64,000 nucleotides of DNA from Paramesorhizobium leguminum (GCF_003217235.1 NZ_QJTF01000003.1:124001-188000); one strand, 5' to 3'; shown: positions 16,249 through 25,006, counted from the first letter of the stretch. Notes: generated by a model from the letters alone, not told the origin. Made by a program: numbers and translations.

Positions 16249-16782
16249 ATGGCTTACCATGTCAATGCCGTCATTTCGCGGTCTTCAATTCTGGCGTACG
16301 CGGCGCTTGTGCTCCTCGCCCTGCACCAGCCCGCCGTGGCACAAGAAGAAGCCACCGGCCCGCTCGCCGGTTATCTCGACGACCGCAGTTCGCCCGAGGC
16401 CTTGATCCGCTCTTATTACAACGCCGTCAACCGCCAGGAATATGCCCGCGCCTACAGCTATTATTCGGAGGAAGGACGCGAGCCGGATTTCGATAAATAT
16501 GCCAAGGGCTACCAAAATACCAAATCCGTCGAAATAAAGCTCGGCAAGGCCCAGCCCGACGGTGCCGCCGGCTCCATCTATTGGAGCCTGCCCATTGCCG
16601 TCAAATCGGTCTCTACCGATGGCAAGGACACGGTGTTCACCGGCTGCTACACGCTGAGGCTCGCCAATCCCGCCAATCAGGCAGTCCCGCCTTTCCACCC
16701 TATGTCGATCATGACCGGCTCGCTCACCCCATCGGAAAAATCGCTGGAGGAAAGCGTGCCGGAGCAATGCGAAACACCGTAA
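16249..16782 (+). CDS. Secreted protein of unknown function
   Basis: 177 residues from the ATG at 16249, behind GGAGGAAGAA; an ATG eight codons upstream is less well placed. A signal peptide is apparent (hydrophobic LAYAALVLLALHQPA, cleavage after AVA near residue 30). The mature protein begins with EALIRSYYNAVNRQEYARAY, the helical lead-in common to small NTF2/SnoaL-like domains, and has paired cysteines late in the chain that could form a disulfide in the periplasm. No precise family recognised. Confidence 0.75.
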   Translation: MAYHVNAVISRSSILAYAALVLLALHQPAVAQEEATGPLAGYLDDRSSPEALIRSYYNAVNRQEYARAYSYYSEEGREPDFDKYAKGYQNTKSVEIKLGKAQPDGAAGSIYWSLPIAVKSVSTDGKDTVFTGCYTLRLANPANQAVPPFHPMSIMTGSLTPSEKSLEESVPEQCETP

Positions 16783-16810
16783 GCCGAAGCCATACTTCCC
16801 ATGGTGCGTC

Positions 16811-16847
16811 CAAAGCAGAGGGGCTTTCGCCCCCATACCCTGCTTTG
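16811..16847. terminator. Stem-loop, possible weak terminator
   Basis: CAAAGCAG and CTGCTTTG pair around an inner GGGG/CCCC stem, 29 nt after the secreted-protein gene. There is no run of T, so termination is uncertain. The rest of the gap to 17042 is strikingly A+T-rich (about 16905-17005) with no gene seen. Confidence 0.4.
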
Positions 16848-17041
16848 CGCGTTGCGTCTCGAACCTCACCCTTCGCGTAAACCGGACCTTCATTTTCATT
16901 ACTGGAGTTTTACTTTAAAAATTAAAATTTGAGATGAATTTTATACTTGTTTTCCTTGTTTTTTATTTGTATTTTGCTATCAATATTCGCGTGAACTAAA
17001 ACTATCCATGTCATTGTGGCGTCAGTTTGGAGACTGACACG

Positions 17042-17641
17042 ATGACATGCAGAGCAGCACTGGCGGGGTTTTTCTTTCTGATCGGAACGGCAGCGGTCCA
17101 TGCGGCGCCAATCGCATCACCCTGGATGAGCGCGGGCGAACGCACCACGCAGCCGATCGGGCATTATGAATTCTGCAAGCGTTTTGCCGATGAGTGCAAG
17201 GTCGTCAGCAAGGCGGATAAGCCCGTCACGTTGACCAAGGAACTGTGGAGCATGGTCATTGAGGTCAACAATCAGGTCAACACCCAGATCGAGGCGCGCA
17301 CCGACACGGAAATGTGGGGAAAGCCGGAGGTCTGGTCCTATCCCACGCAATATGGCGATTGCGAGGACTATGCCCTGCTCAAGCGCAAGCGTCTTGCCGG
17401 GGCGGGTGTCCCGCTTGGCAATCTGTTGATCACCGTGGTGCGCCAGACGAATGGCGATGGCCACGCCGTGCTGACATTGCGAACCGACCGGGGCGATTTC
17501 ATCCTCGATAATCTGGCCCCCCGCGTTCTCGTCTGGAACCAGACCGAGTATCAATATTTGAAGCGTCAATCGGCCCGCAACGCAGGCGTATGGGTTTCGA
17601 TCGATGACGACCGCCAGATCCTGGTGGGCAGCATTCAGTAA
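17042..17641 (+). CDS. BTLCP family transglutaminase-like cysteine peptidase
   Basis: 199 residues from the ATG at 17042 behind GGAG; the frame opens five codons earlier. A signal peptide (hydrophobic LAGFFFLIGTAAVHA, cleavage near 21) sends it to the periplasm. The papain/transglutaminase-like triad is visible as Cys107 in YGDCEDYALLK, His141 in GDGHAVLT and Asp156 in ILDNL. This is the bacterial BTLCP (DUF920) family common in alphaproteobacteria. The best-known member, LapG, cleaves adhesins, but most rhizobial copies lack a LapD partner, and none is visible here, so the substrate is unknown. Confidence 0.9.
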   Translation: MTCRAALAGFFFLIGTAAVHAAPIASPWMSAGERTTQPIGHYEFCKRFADECKVVSKADKPVTLTKELWSMVIEVNNQVNTQIEARTDTEMWGKPEVWSYPTQYGDCEDYALLKRKRLAGAGVPLGNLLITVVRQTNGDGHAVLTLRTDRGDFILDNLAPRVLVWNQTEYQYLKRQSARNAGVWVSIDDDRQILVGSIQ

Positions 17642-17642
17642 A

Positions 17643-17710
17643 AGCATGATCCAGAACCGAAGGTTCGCGCTAGCAAAAAAGCTGCAGACTTTTCGGACAA
17701 GATTGTGCGG
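17643..17710. repeat. Dispersed GCATGATC repeat, copy 1
   Basis: Starts AGCATGATCC and ends with a degenerate form of the TTTTCGGACAAGATCATGCGG block seen in the other copies (32576, 35991, 61422). The ends are inverted GCATGATC/GATCATGC. This copy is partly diverged (GATTGTGCGG). Confidence 0.75.
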
Positions 17711-17831
17711 TTAGACACAGATTACGCAAGTCTGGACGGAAAATCGCTTGTCCTGACTTGCTCATGAATAAGGCGCAAGCCTTATGCGGCAACCCGGTCG
17801 TGTCCCCCACCCGTCCCCAATGACCGGGTTC

Positions 17832-17870
17832 AGGAGCCGGTCCCTCCCCAGGGACCGGCTCCTACGTTTT
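17832..17870. terminator. Strong stem-loop terminator between convergent genes
   Basis: A perfect 14-bp stem, AGGAGCCGGTCCCT (17832-17845) with AGGGACCGGCTCCT (17850-17863), closes a CCCC loop and is followed by a short T run. It lies between the BTLCP gene (+) and the SDR gene (-) and can serve both. Confidence 0.7.
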
Positions 17871-17902
17871 TGGCGGCAACTATTTAAAATCAAGAACTGC
17901 GC

Positions 17903-18640
17903 TTATATCGCCCCGCCATTGGCGCGGATCGTCTGGCCGTTGATCCAGCGGCCATCGGGTCCGGCAAGGAATGCGACGGCATCGGCGATATCGTCGGGGC
18001 GGCCGAGACGGCCGAGCGGAATCATTTTCGTAATGTTGGCGACCAGTTCGTCGGATTTTCCGCGCATGAAGAAGTCGGTCTCCACCGGTCCAGGCGCGAT
18101 AGCGTTCACGGTGATCCCGCGTGGCCCCAATTCCTTGGCGAGCACATGCGTCATGGCCTCGATGGCCGCTTTCGTCGCCGCGTAAAGGCCGTATCCGGGC
18201 TGGTAGAACCCGACCACGCTGGAGGACAGGCTGATGATTCGACCGTCATCGCGCAGTCGCTTGGCGCCTTCACGCATACCACGAAAGGTACCGCCAAGGT
18301 TGATAGCGATATGATTATCCAGATCCGCGTCAGTCGCCTCCGCCAGCGGGGATAGCCGCATCATGCCCGCATTGTTGACGAGGATGTCGGCCTGTCCAAA
18401 AGCGGCTTCGGCGGCATCGAACAGTGCCGTGATTGCGGAAGGGGCGGCGACATCGGCTTGCACCGCGACAGCCCTGCCGCCCGCTTTGACAATCTCCTCA
18501 ACGACCACACGAGCCGCTGCTTCATCACGCGCGTAATTCACCACCACGGCCGCGCCCTCTTCAGCCAATCGGTGCGCGATTGCCGCGCCGATGCCCTTGC
18601 CCGCGCCTGTCACGATTGCGATTTTGTCTTTTAGCTTCAT
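17903..18640 (-). CDS. Short-chain dehydrogenase/reductase
   Basis: 245 residues from the ATG at 18640, which has a GGAG upstream; the longer open frame is not needed. Classical SDR features: cofactor motif TGAGKGIG at 11-18, NNAG at 89-92, catalytic Ser near 139-141, and Tyr153-x3-Lys157. The tail ends GQTIRANGGAI. A 3-oxoacyl-ACP-reductase-like or secondary-alcohol dehydrogenase activity is likely, probably NADP-dependent given the GAGKG loop; the substrate is unknown. It is divergent from a LysR gene and probably its target. Confidence 0.92.
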   Translation of the reverse strand: MKLKDKIAIVTGAGKGIGAAIAHRLAEEGAAVVVNYARDEAAARVVVEEIVKAGGRAVAVQADVAAPSAITALFDAAEAAFGQADILVNNAGMMRLSPLAEATDADLDNHIAINLGGTFRGMREGAKRLRDDGRIISLSSSVVGFYQPGYGLYAATKAAIEAMTHVLAKELGPRGITVNAIAPGPVETDFFMRGKSDELVANITKMIPLGRLGRPDDIADAVAFLAGPDGRWINGQTIRANGGAI

Positions 18641-18734
18641 ATCAATCTCCATTTGTTGACGTGGTGATAACGCGCTTTGCAGGCCGGATAATCTCCCTTT
18701 CACGGGCAATAAAATTCGGATATTGCGAACAATC

Positions 18735-19634
18735 ATGGATCGTCTCGATGCAATGCGCCTTTTCATCCGGGTCATAGACCGCCGCAGCTTCACGGCGGCG
18801 GCGGCAGACCTTGAGATTCCACGCTCAACGGCGACAGAGGGAATCAGGCGGTTGGAGCATGATCTCGGCAGCCGGCTGCTTGAGCGCACCACGCGCCATG
18901 TCGCGCCCACGCCGGATGGCGAGGCCTATTACCAGCGGTGCCTGTCGATCCTCGCCGATATCGATGAAGCCGAGAGCGCGCTTCGCGGCGGTGTGCCGGC
19001 CGGAATGTTGCGCATCGATGCCCACGGCTCGCTGACGCGCGCCTTCCTGCTGCCGCGCCTGCCCGAATTTCTGGACGCATATCCGCAGGTGGTGTTGCAG
19101 CTTGGCCAGGGCGACAGGCTGGTCGATCTCGTCCGCGAAGGGGTGGATTGCGTGATCCGCGCGGGCGAGCCGGATGATAGCGGCATGATCATGCGACGTC
19201 TGCCATCCATTCCCGAAATCACCTGCGCCAGCCCGCGCTATCTTGAACGGCACGGCGTGCCATCCTCGCTTGACGATCTCGAAAATCACCAGATGATCGG
19301 CTTCATGTCGTCACGCACCGGCCGCGTCATGCCGATGGAATTTGAAAGCGCTCAAGGTATTCGGGAAATAACCCTTCCTTGCCGCGTTACCGCCAACGAC
19401 GCGGAGACATTGCATCATCTGGCGCGGATGGGCTACGGAATCATCCAGGCGCCGCGCTACCGCTTCCGGGAAGATCTGGCGCGCGGCGTCCTTGTCGAAG
19501 TCCTGCCCGATTACCCCCCGCCGCCCCTGCCGCTCGCAGCCTTCTATCCGCAGAACCGGCAATTATCGCCGCGTGTCAGGATTTTCCTGGATTGGGTGAC
19601 GAAGGTTTTTGCAACGGCGGATTTGAGTCAGTGA
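18735..19634 (+). CDS. LysR-family transcriptional regulator
   Basis: 299 residues from the ATG at 18735. The N-terminal winged HTH reads MRLFIRVIDRRSFTAAAADL, then STATEGIRRLEHDLGSRLLE; the rest is the periplasmic-binding-like effector domain. This belongs to the common subgroup whose members sit head-to-head with SDR or oxidoreductase genes, as here, with 94 nt between them for shared control. Its last codons and stop run into the GTGAGCA-type repeat shared with the convergent gene. Confidence 0.93.
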   Translation: MDRLDAMRLFIRVIDRRSFTAAAADLEIPRSTATEGIRRLEHDLGSRLLERTTRHVAPTPDGEAYYQRCLSILADIDEAESALRGGVPAGMLRIDAHGSLTRAFLLPRLPEFLDAYPQVVLQLGQGDRLVDLVREGVDCVIRAGEPDDSGMIMRRLPSIPEITCASPRYLERHGVPSSLDDLENHQMIGFMSSRTGRVMPMEFESAQGIREITLPCRVTANDAETLHHLARMGYGIIQAPRYRFREDLARGVLVEVLPDYPPPPLPLAAFYPQNRQLSPRVRIFLDWVTKVFATADLSQ

Positions 19635-19700
19635 GCAGTTGGCAGTGAGCCGTGAGCGGTGACAAAACTCTCACTTTGCTCACTGCTCACTGCTCACTAT
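19629..19700. repeat. GTGAGCA-type heptamer repeat, inverted, convergent junction 1
   Basis: Degenerate copies on the left (CAGTGAGCAGTTGGCAGTGAG) face cleaner inverted copies on the right (TGCTCACTGCTCACTGCTCAC, 19679-19699). The left part contains the LysR stop and the right part encodes the last residues of the gamma-carbonic anhydrase. A hairpin between the two gene ends is possible. Confidence 0.8.
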
Positions 19701-20219
19701 CTCCAATCCCCGCATAAAGCGTTTGCCATTTTCCACATAATGGCGCGCGGAGGCCTTCAATTGCTCAATGGCTGCGTCATCCAGCGGTCGGGCGACACGC
19801 GCGGGCGAGCCGATGATCAGCGAATTATCTGGAAATTCCTTGCCCTCGGTCACCAATGCCCCCGCGCCGACCAGCGAGTTTTTGCCGATTCGCGCACCGT
19901 TAAGCACGATAGCGCCGATGCCGATAAGGCTGTTGTCGCCAATCGCGCAGCCATGCAGCATGGCGCGATGGCCGATCGTGCAGCCTGCCCCTGTTGTCAA
20001 CGGGTAGCCCATGTCGGTATGCATCACGACATGTTCCTGCACATTGGTGTCACGTCCAATCGTGATCAGCTCGTTGTCACCGCGTAAGACCACGCCAAAC
20101 CATATGCCGGCGCCTTTCCCCAGCTGGACCTTGCCGATCAGCGTCGCGTCAGGCGCGATCCAGTTCGTCTCACGATCCTCGAATTTCGGCTGATGACCGT
20201 CGAGCGCATAGATAGGCAT
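19680..20219 (-). CDS. Gamma-carbonic anhydrase family hexapeptide protein
   Basis: 179 residues from the ATG at 20219 (MPIYALDG); the open frame extends upstream but this start fits the family. Left-handed β-helix hexapeptide repeats run from about 20 to 140. The three metal-binding histidines are present at 67, 84 and 89 ([19 protein letters not shown]). Members hydrate CO2 or act as non-catalytic trimers; activity here is not provable from sequence. The C-terminal VSSEQ is encoded by the heptamer repeat. Confidence 0.9.
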   Translation of the reverse strand: MPIYALDGHQPKFEDRETNWIAPDATLIGKVQLGKGAGIWFGVVLRGDNELITIGRDTNVQEHVVMHTDMGYPLTTGAGCTIGHRAMLHGCAIGDNSLIGIGAIVLNGARIGKNSLVGAGALVTEGKEFPDNSLIIGSPARVARPLDDAAIEQLKASARHYVENGKRFMRGLEIVSSEQ

Positions 20220-20311
20220 GGGCTTTCTCCCCTTCGGTGTCGATGATGGCTGATTCACCGGCTTTTAACCATAAAGGTCAATAGTTGCCCGGATTGGACA
20301 AGGCGGACCCC

Positions 20312-21037
20312 ATGCAAGGCGCAAATGAAACAGCACTTTCTGTTACGGAAAGCCGCATTTTCACGCGCATCTTTCATGTTTTTCTGGGCGTTGCCGTTCT
20401 CTCGATCATTATCAATATCGGCGGGCGATATCTGGGGCCCATCATCGCCATGGGCGGCCATACGGACAATACGGCTATCCGCGAAATCGTCATCGGCAAT
20501 GACGTGCTTGCCATTCCATCGAATATGATCCGCTTTGCCGCGCAACGGCGCGATGGCGTCGCCACCCGTGTCGATCTTTATCTGAAATGGCCGGAAATGT
20601 CGGGCTATAGCGCCAAAACGCGCCATGATTTCAATTTCACCACGATGAAACGGCAAATCCTGTTCCTCTCGATCGAGGGGCGGACCATGTCGCGCGATAT
20701 GTCGGGACGCTACCTGCCGATTTATTCCGCGCTCATAGAGCAGCAGGGAAAGCCCGGGCCGGCGGGGCTGACAATTCATGGCTTCCGCCCTACGAGCGGC
20801 TATACCGATGAAGAGCTGGTTGTCTCGCCAATGGAAGGCGATGCGCCCGGTTTCGTTGCGCGCTGCCTTACGACAAATGCCGCGAAGGAAATAGCCGCCC
20901 CATGCGAGCGCGACATCCAGTTCGGCAATGGTCTGCAACTTTTCTACCGCTTCCCGCGCGATCTGCTCGGACAGTGGCAGACGCTCGACGAAAGCGTTAG
21001 AGCATTTGCGGCGGGTCACCTGGTAGATAGGAGATGA
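20312..21037 (+). CDS. Membrane-anchored protein of unknown function
   Basis: 241 residues from the ATG at 20312 behind AAGGCGGA. One N-terminal membrane segment (about 17-45, IFHVFLGVAVLSIIINIGG) is followed by a 190-residue soluble domain, probably periplasmic, with paired cysteines and many short β-like segments. I recognise no family. An antisense frame of similar length exists but has a rhizobial shadow-ORF composition. The gene overlaps nothing and stands between gamma-carbonic anhydrase (divergent) and DUF3126 (convergent). Confidence 0.75.
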   Translation: MQGANETALSVTESRIFTRIFHVFLGVAVLSIIINIGGRYLGPIIAMGGHTDNTAIREIVIGNDVLAIPSNMIRFAAQRRDGVATRVDLYLKWPEMSGYSAKTRHDFNFTTMKRQILFLSIEGRTMSRDMSGRYLPIYSALIEQQGKPGPAGLTIHGFRPTSGYTDEELVVSPMEGDAPGFVARCLTTNAAKEIAAPCERDIQFGNGLQLFYRFPRDLLGQWQTLDESVRAFAAGHLVDRR

Positions 21038-21064
21038 CCCGCGTCTTCAGATAAAACCAGATAA

Positions 21065-21271
21065 TCAGAGATCCATGTCCAGAATTGCCATGGAGAAATT
21101 GTAGGACAATTCGCCCTCTTCTTCGTCCTTGTAGATGAGGCCGAGGAATTCGCCATCGAGATACAGCTCGCACGAATCGTCCTTGCGCGGACGGGCCTTC
21201 ACTTCAAGGCCGGGATTCTTGAAAGTCCGTTTGAAATAGGCGTCGAGTTTTCTCAGTTCTTCAGGTTTCAA
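21065..21271 (-). CDS. DUF3126 family small protein
   Basis: 68 residues. The family begins with a K-P-E-E-L/I-x-K-L motif, so the TTG at 21271, directly behind AGGAG, is chosen as start although the open frame is longer. The body (KARPRKDDSCELYLDGEFLG then EGELSYNFSMAILDMDL) is characteristic. Function unknown. The family is restricted to alphaproteobacteria and often lies beside cysE, as here. Confidence 0.85.
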   Translation of the reverse strand: MKPEELRKLDAYFKRTFKNPGLEVKARPRKDDSCELYLDGEFLGLIYKDEEEGELSYNFSMAILDMDL

Positions 21272-21379
21272 ACGAATTCTCCTAATTGCTAGTCGGGGGG
21301 CGGGTTGTGACACGCGGCGTCCCGCCCTGTAAAGTCCGGATGGCATTTGTCACCGGCTTTGATTGGAGTCAGGCGCGTG

Positions 21380-22195
21380 CTAATCGATCAACTGATCCAT
21401 GGCCCGGGCCGGTTCCGCGCAGCCGCTTTCGCCGATAATGCGCGCGGGAACGCCCGCAACGGTCACATTGCTTGGCACGGGCTTCACCACCACCGACCCC
21501 GCCGCCACCTTCGAGCAATGCCCAACCTCGATATTGCCGAGTATCTTCGCGCCGGCGCCGATAAGTACGCCATGCCTGATCTTCGGATGCCGGTCGCCGC
21601 CGGCCTTGCCGGTCCCGCCCAGCGTCACGCCGTGCAGCATCGAGACATTATTCTCGATAACCGCCGTCTCGCCGACGACAAGCCCTGTGGCATGGTCAAG
21701 AAATATCCCGCTGCCCAATTGCGCCGCCGGGTGGATATCGGTCTGGAACACCGAAGATGAACGGCTCTGCAGATAATAGGCGAAGTCCCGCCGCCCCTCT
21801 CCCCAAAGCCAATGCGCCAGCCGGTGCGTCTGGATGGCATGAAAGCCTTTAAGATAGAGAACGGGGTCGAGAAACCGGTCACAGGCCGGATCGCGGTCGT
21901 AAAATGCCTGCACATCGACGCGCAGAACATGCGACCATTCAGGCACAGCCCGATGCATTTCAGCAAATGTCTGGCGCAGGATGCCGGCATCGAGATCCGC
22001 ATGGCCAAGCCGCTCAGCGATGCGATGCCCCACCGCTTCCTCAAGGCTAGCCTGATTGAGCACCGTAGATTGCAGAAAAGCGGTCAAAAGCGGATCGCGC
22101 TCAGCGGCTGCTTCGGCTTCCGCGCGGATGCTCGTCCAGATCGGGTCCACCTGACCGACAGCATTCACCATCTTCAAGCTATTGGATGCGGGCAT
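21380..22195 (-). CDS. cysE: Serine O-acetyltransferase
   Basis: 271 residues from the ATG at 22195 behind GGGAG. Converts serine and acetyl-CoA to O-acetylserine, the first step of cysteine synthesis. The helical N-terminal domain (ASLEEAVGHRIAERL) precedes DVQAFYDRDPAC and a left-handed β-helix with FLDHATGLVVGETAVI, then VTLGGTGKAGGDRHPKI. The catalytic His-Asp pairs (DPAC region, DHATG, and RHPKI) are present. The C-terminal tail is short, so CysK binding may be modest. Confidence 0.94.
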   Translation of the reverse strand: MPASNSLKMVNAVGQVDPIWTSIRAEAEAAAERDPLLTAFLQSTVLNQASLEEAVGHRIAERLGHADLDAGILRQTFAEMHRAVPEWSHVLRVDVQAFYDRDPACDRFLDPVLYLKGFHAIQTHRLAHWLWGEGRRDFAYYLQSRSSSVFQTDIHPAAQLGSGIFLDHATGLVVGETAVIENNVSMLHGVTLGGTGKAGGDRHPKIRHGVLIGAGAKILGNIEVGHCSKVAAGSVVVKPVPSNVTVAGVPARIIGESGCAEPARAMDQLID

Positions 22196-22304
22196 TTCAA
22201 AACTCCCGGTTTTGCCGATTTTCTTGCTCTTTAACTGCAACATAGAGCAAACCGCTTTCCTTGACACATCAATTCGCTGAAACGAAACCATCAGCGTTGA
22301 AGGA

Positions 22305-23075
22305 TCAAATGGGGTTTTCCGCCAGGAATTCCAGCACCGCCCGTTTGAAAACCTTGTCGCCAACAGCCAGCATATGGTCCCGGCCGGGAATATCCAGCGC
22401 CTGTCCATGCGGCAGGAGAGCGGCAAGCTCGTGCGGATTGCCGGCTATGTCGTCCTTGGTGCCGACCGCCACCAGCGTGGGCTGAGTGATGCGGCTGACC
22501 GCCTCCGCGCTCAATACCTCCTTCGAGGTGAGCACACAGGCGGCCAGCGCGAGGCGGTCGCTCTTCGTCTGGTCGGCGAACTTGCGGAACATCAACCCGC
22601 GCGGATGGGTAATCGTCGTGGGATCGTCGGCAAGGAGCGCCTCGTGGATCGGCTCCCAATCGCCGGCGCCGGTGACCATGCCGATGCCCAGACCGCCGAA
22701 AACGAGGCTGTGAACCCGGGCCGGATGCTCCAGCGCCATGAAGGCGGCGATACGCGCGCCCATGGAATAGCCCATGACATCAGCGGTTTCGATGCCGAGA
22801 TGGTCGAGAAGCGCCACCGCATCACCGGCCATCAGGCTCGGTGTATAATCGGCGGGCTCATGGCTCTTTGCAGATGCGCCATGCCCGCGATTGTCAATGG
22901 CGATGACCCGATATCCTGCTTCCGTCAACGTCTCGAACCAGCCGGGCGCAACCCAGTTGACGTAACTTGAAGAGGCAAAGCCGTGAATGAGCAGGACGGG
23001 CTCGCCCTCGCCCGCCTCACGAAAGGCAAGGCGCAGACCGTCATGCTCGAAAGTACGTATTTCAGGCGTATACAT
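22305..23075 (-). CDS. α/β hydrolase
   Basis: 256 residues. Oxyanion motif LIHGF at 29-33, nucleophile Ser104 in GYSMG, acid Asp in VGTKDDIAG and His in GRDHMLAVG complete a lipase/esterase-like triad. No signal peptide, so cytoplasmic. The substrate cannot be read from the sequence. It lies 13 nt downstream of the DUF192 gene on the same strand and may be co-transcribed with it. Confidence 0.9.
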   Translation of the reverse strand: MYTPEIRTFEHDGLRLAFREAGEGEPVLLIHGFASSSYVNWVAPGWFETLTEAGYRVIAIDNRGHGASAKSHEPADYTPSLMAGDAVALLDHLGIETADVMGYSMGARIAAFMALEHPARVHSLVFGGLGIGMVTGAGDWEPIHEALLADDPTTITHPRGLMFRKFADQTKSDRLALAACVLTSKEVLSAEAVSRITQPTLVAVGTKDDIAGNPHELAALLPHGQALDIPGRDHMLAVGDKVFKRAVLEFLAENPI

Positions 23076-23087
23076 TCTGGAAGCCTT

Positions 23088-23567
23088 TTATTGCGCGGCG
23101 CATTGCCCGCATATGGCGGGGTGGCGCACAGGATCGCCGATGGCAAGGCCGAGCCGCTTGGCCGCGCCAGCGCGCAGCTCGACGACATACTTGACCGGCG
23201 CTATCGAGGAGATGATCGCCTCGGAGAATGGCTCGGTATTCTCGCGGATCGCGGCAATCCTCCCGTTTTGAGCGATGAACACCATGTCGAGCGGCAGCGG
23301 CGTGTTCTTCATCCACATCGTGATCGGGCGCGTCTCGTCGAACGTGAACAGCATGGCGCGATTTTCCGGAAAATCTGTACGATTCATCAACCCCTGCATC
23401 CGCTCGGAGTCGGTATCAGCGATTTCAACATCGAGCGAGACTTTGCCCTTCGCGGTCTGGAAAACAAGCGGATGGGCGTCCACCGGCAGCCGCATCGGCT
23501 CCGCCGGCTGGGCGCAAGCGGGGGCGGCAATGAAAAACAGAAGGAGGATTGCGACGAGGCGCGACAT
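23088..23567 (-). CDS. DUF192 family exported protein
   Basis: 159 residues. A signal peptide (LVAILLLFFIAAPACA) is followed by the DUF192 fold: SERMQGLMNRTDFPENRAML, then TMWMKNTPLPLDMVFI and ENTEPFSE. The family is periplasmic or membrane-anchored and of unknown biochemical role. It is downstream of a double cold-shock-domain gene, an order I recall from other Rhizobiales. Confidence 0.9.
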   Translation of the reverse strand: MSRLVAILLLFFIAAPACAQPAEPMRLPVDAHPLVFQTAKGKVSLDVEIADTDSERMQGLMNRTDFPENRAMLFTFDETRPITMWMKNTPLPLDMVFIAQNGRIAAIRENTEPFSEAIISSIAPVKYVVELRAGAAKRLGLAIGDPVRHPAICGQCAAQ

Positions 23568-23645
23568 GGGACTGGTCCGTGAGACAATTGGAACGCGAGC
23601 AGCTTTCGCCTATTGGTCCACGCTCGTCAATGGATAGTCCAGTGG

Positions 23646-23691
23646 CCCTTCGTCCTTCGAGGCGAGTGGAGTGAAGCCTGGAAGGACGAGG
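23646..23691. repeat. Palindromic intergenic repeat
   Basis: CCTTCGTCCTTCGAGGC pairs with GCCTGGAAGGACGAGG around a GAGTGGAGTGAA centre. It shares the CCTCGTCCTTCGAGGC end with the units at 13465-13678. It may act as a hairpin between the cold-shock and DUF192 genes. Confidence 0.75.
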
Positions 23692-23707
23692 GTGAAGGAT
23701 ACGTTTC

Positions 23708-24289
23708 TTAATGCGACACAGGAAACTGTGTACCGATATCGGGATGAATTTCCGCCGCCATCAGTCCCTTTTCGCCGTCGCCATAACGGATCAAGACCAC
23801 CTGTCCGGGACGCAGCTCGGTGAGCCCGAAACGGCGCAACGTCTCCATGTGGATGAAGATGTCTTCCGTGCCCTCGCCGCGCGTGAGAAAGCCGAAGCCC
23901 TTGGTGCGGTTGAACCATTTGACGATGACACGCTCCAGCCCGCTGGAAGGCGTGACGACGACATGGGTGCGTTGCGGCGGCATTTGCGCCGGATGGACAG
24001 CCGTGGAATTATCCATCGAGACGACGCGGAAGCATTGCAGCCCGCGCTCTCCATTCTTGACCTCGCAAACAACGCGCGCACCCTCGAGAGCGGTCTGAAA
24101 GCCATCCCGGCGCAACGATGTGACGTGCAGCAGAATATCGGAAAGACCAGGCCGGTCGGGCACGATGAATCCGTAACCCTTGGCGACATCGAACCATTTG
24201 ATCGATCCCGACACCTCGATGAGATCGATGATCTCCTCGGATGAGGCGCCGCCAAGGAACTGGTCCTTCGACATGGATTTGTCCGCCAT
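23708..24289 (-). CDS. Protein with two cold-shock domains
   Basis: 193 residues. Two CspA-type OB folds are joined by a Pro-rich linker: the first about 26-92 ([18 protein letters not shown]), the second about 118-186 ([18 protein letters not shown]). Each has the RNP1-like KGxGF and a second motif with I-L/F-x-H ([16 protein letters not shown]). Such proteins bind single-stranded nucleic acid and act as RNA chaperones. Double-domain forms of about 190 residues are common in Rhizobiales. The 225-nt leader upstream has no gene and may be a regulatory 5' UTR. Confidence 0.92.
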   Translation of the reverse strand: MADKSMSKDQFLGGASSEEIIDLIEVSGSIKWFDVAKGYGFIVPDRPGLSDILLHVTSLRRDGFQTALEGARVVCEVKNGERGLQCFRVVSMDNSTAVHPAQMPPQRTHVVVTPSSGLERVIVKWFNRTKGFGFLTRGEGTEDIFIHMETLRRFGLTELRPGQVVLIRYGDGEKGLMAAEIHPDIGTQFPVSH

Positions 24290-24452
24290 AGCGCCAGTTC
24301 CCTCCTTTCAATCTGTGAAAACAACATTGATTCTCGACTTGAGAATAACACTTCCACAGCGCGACGGAGCAAGGGCCCACTTCTGGTTATTAACTGGATA
24401 CCACAGACATTCTTTCTTCGAATTCTTGTTTCAAAGAACCAGTGATGCACAG

Positions 24453-24484
24453 TTGACACGCTTACCAATTCCGCTACCCCACCC
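24453..24484 (-). other. Fragment resembling a tRNA 5' half
   Basis: On the minus strand this stretch reads GTAGCGGAATTGGTAAGCG, close to the D-arm region of tRNA-Leu genes (GGCGGAATTGGTAGACGCG). No matching anticodon or T arm follows. It may be a decayed tRNA or chance; it lies just upstream of the glyoxalase gene. Confidence 0.25.
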
Positions 24485-24514
24485 ATATTTCCATTATGAA
24501 AAACGGAGCCGAAC

Positions 24515-24955
24515 ATGCGCTATCTGCACACCATGGTTCGCATTCGCGATATCGATGAATCGCTGGATTTCTACGTCAACAAGTTCGGGCTGGAGGAAAT
24601 CCGCCGTACGGAGAACGAGAAGGGCCGCTTTACGCTGATCTTTCTTGCCGCGCCGGATGATAAGCAACGCGCCATCACGGAGCGCGCGCCGGAGCTGGAA
24701 CTGACCCATAACTGGGACCCGGAGGAATATACCGGCGGTCGCAATTTCGGCCATCTTGCCTATGAAGTGGACGATATCTACGCTACCTGCCAACAGCTGA
24801 TGGACAAGGGTGTAACGATCAACCGCCCTCCCCGCGACGGCAACATGGCCTTCGTCCGCTCGCCGGACGGCATCTCCATCGAACTGCTCCAGAAAGGCGA
24901 ACGCCTTGCTCCCCAGGAGCCTTGGGTCTCGATGCCTAATACGGGAAGCTGGTAA
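24515..24955 (+). CDS. gloA: Lactoylglutathione lyase (glyoxalase I)
   Basis: 146 residues. Converts the methylglyoxal-glutathione hemithioacetal to S-lactoylglutathione. The vicinal-oxygen-chelate fold shows the four metal ligands in expected places: His5 (YLHTMVR), Glu in ELELTHNWD, His in NFGHLAYEVDD and Glu in ISIELLQKG. Length matches the short bacterial form, which usually prefers Ni. Monocistronic, with a terminator after it. Confidence 0.95.
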   Translation: MRYLHTMVRIRDIDESLDFYVNKFGLEEIRRTENEKGRFTLIFLAAPDDKQRAITERAPELELTHNWDPEEYTGGRNFGHLAYEVDDIYATCQQLMDKGVTINRPPRDGNMAFVRSPDGISIELLQKGERLAPQEPWVSMPNTGSW

Positions 24956-24960
24956 TATAA

Positions 24961-25006
24961 GGCTGTAGGGCGGCAAGATATACTGTTCTACAGCCCTATT
25001 TTTATT
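24961..25006. terminator. Terminator between convergent gloA and transporter
   Basis: GGCTGTAG (24961-24968) pairs with CTACAGCC (24988-24995), followed by CTATTTTTATTT. The stem lies five bases after gloA and just before the end of the oppositely oriented transporter gene. Confidence 0.75.

Noticed and set aside
20255-21019. Minus-strand frame of 254 codons opposite the membrane-anchored protein
   Set aside because: The + strand product has a membrane segment and a good start; the minus product is Arg/His-rich and shows no pattern.
24453-24484. Functional tRNA near gloA
   Set aside because: Only a D-arm-like stretch matches; acceptor, anticodon and T arms are missing.
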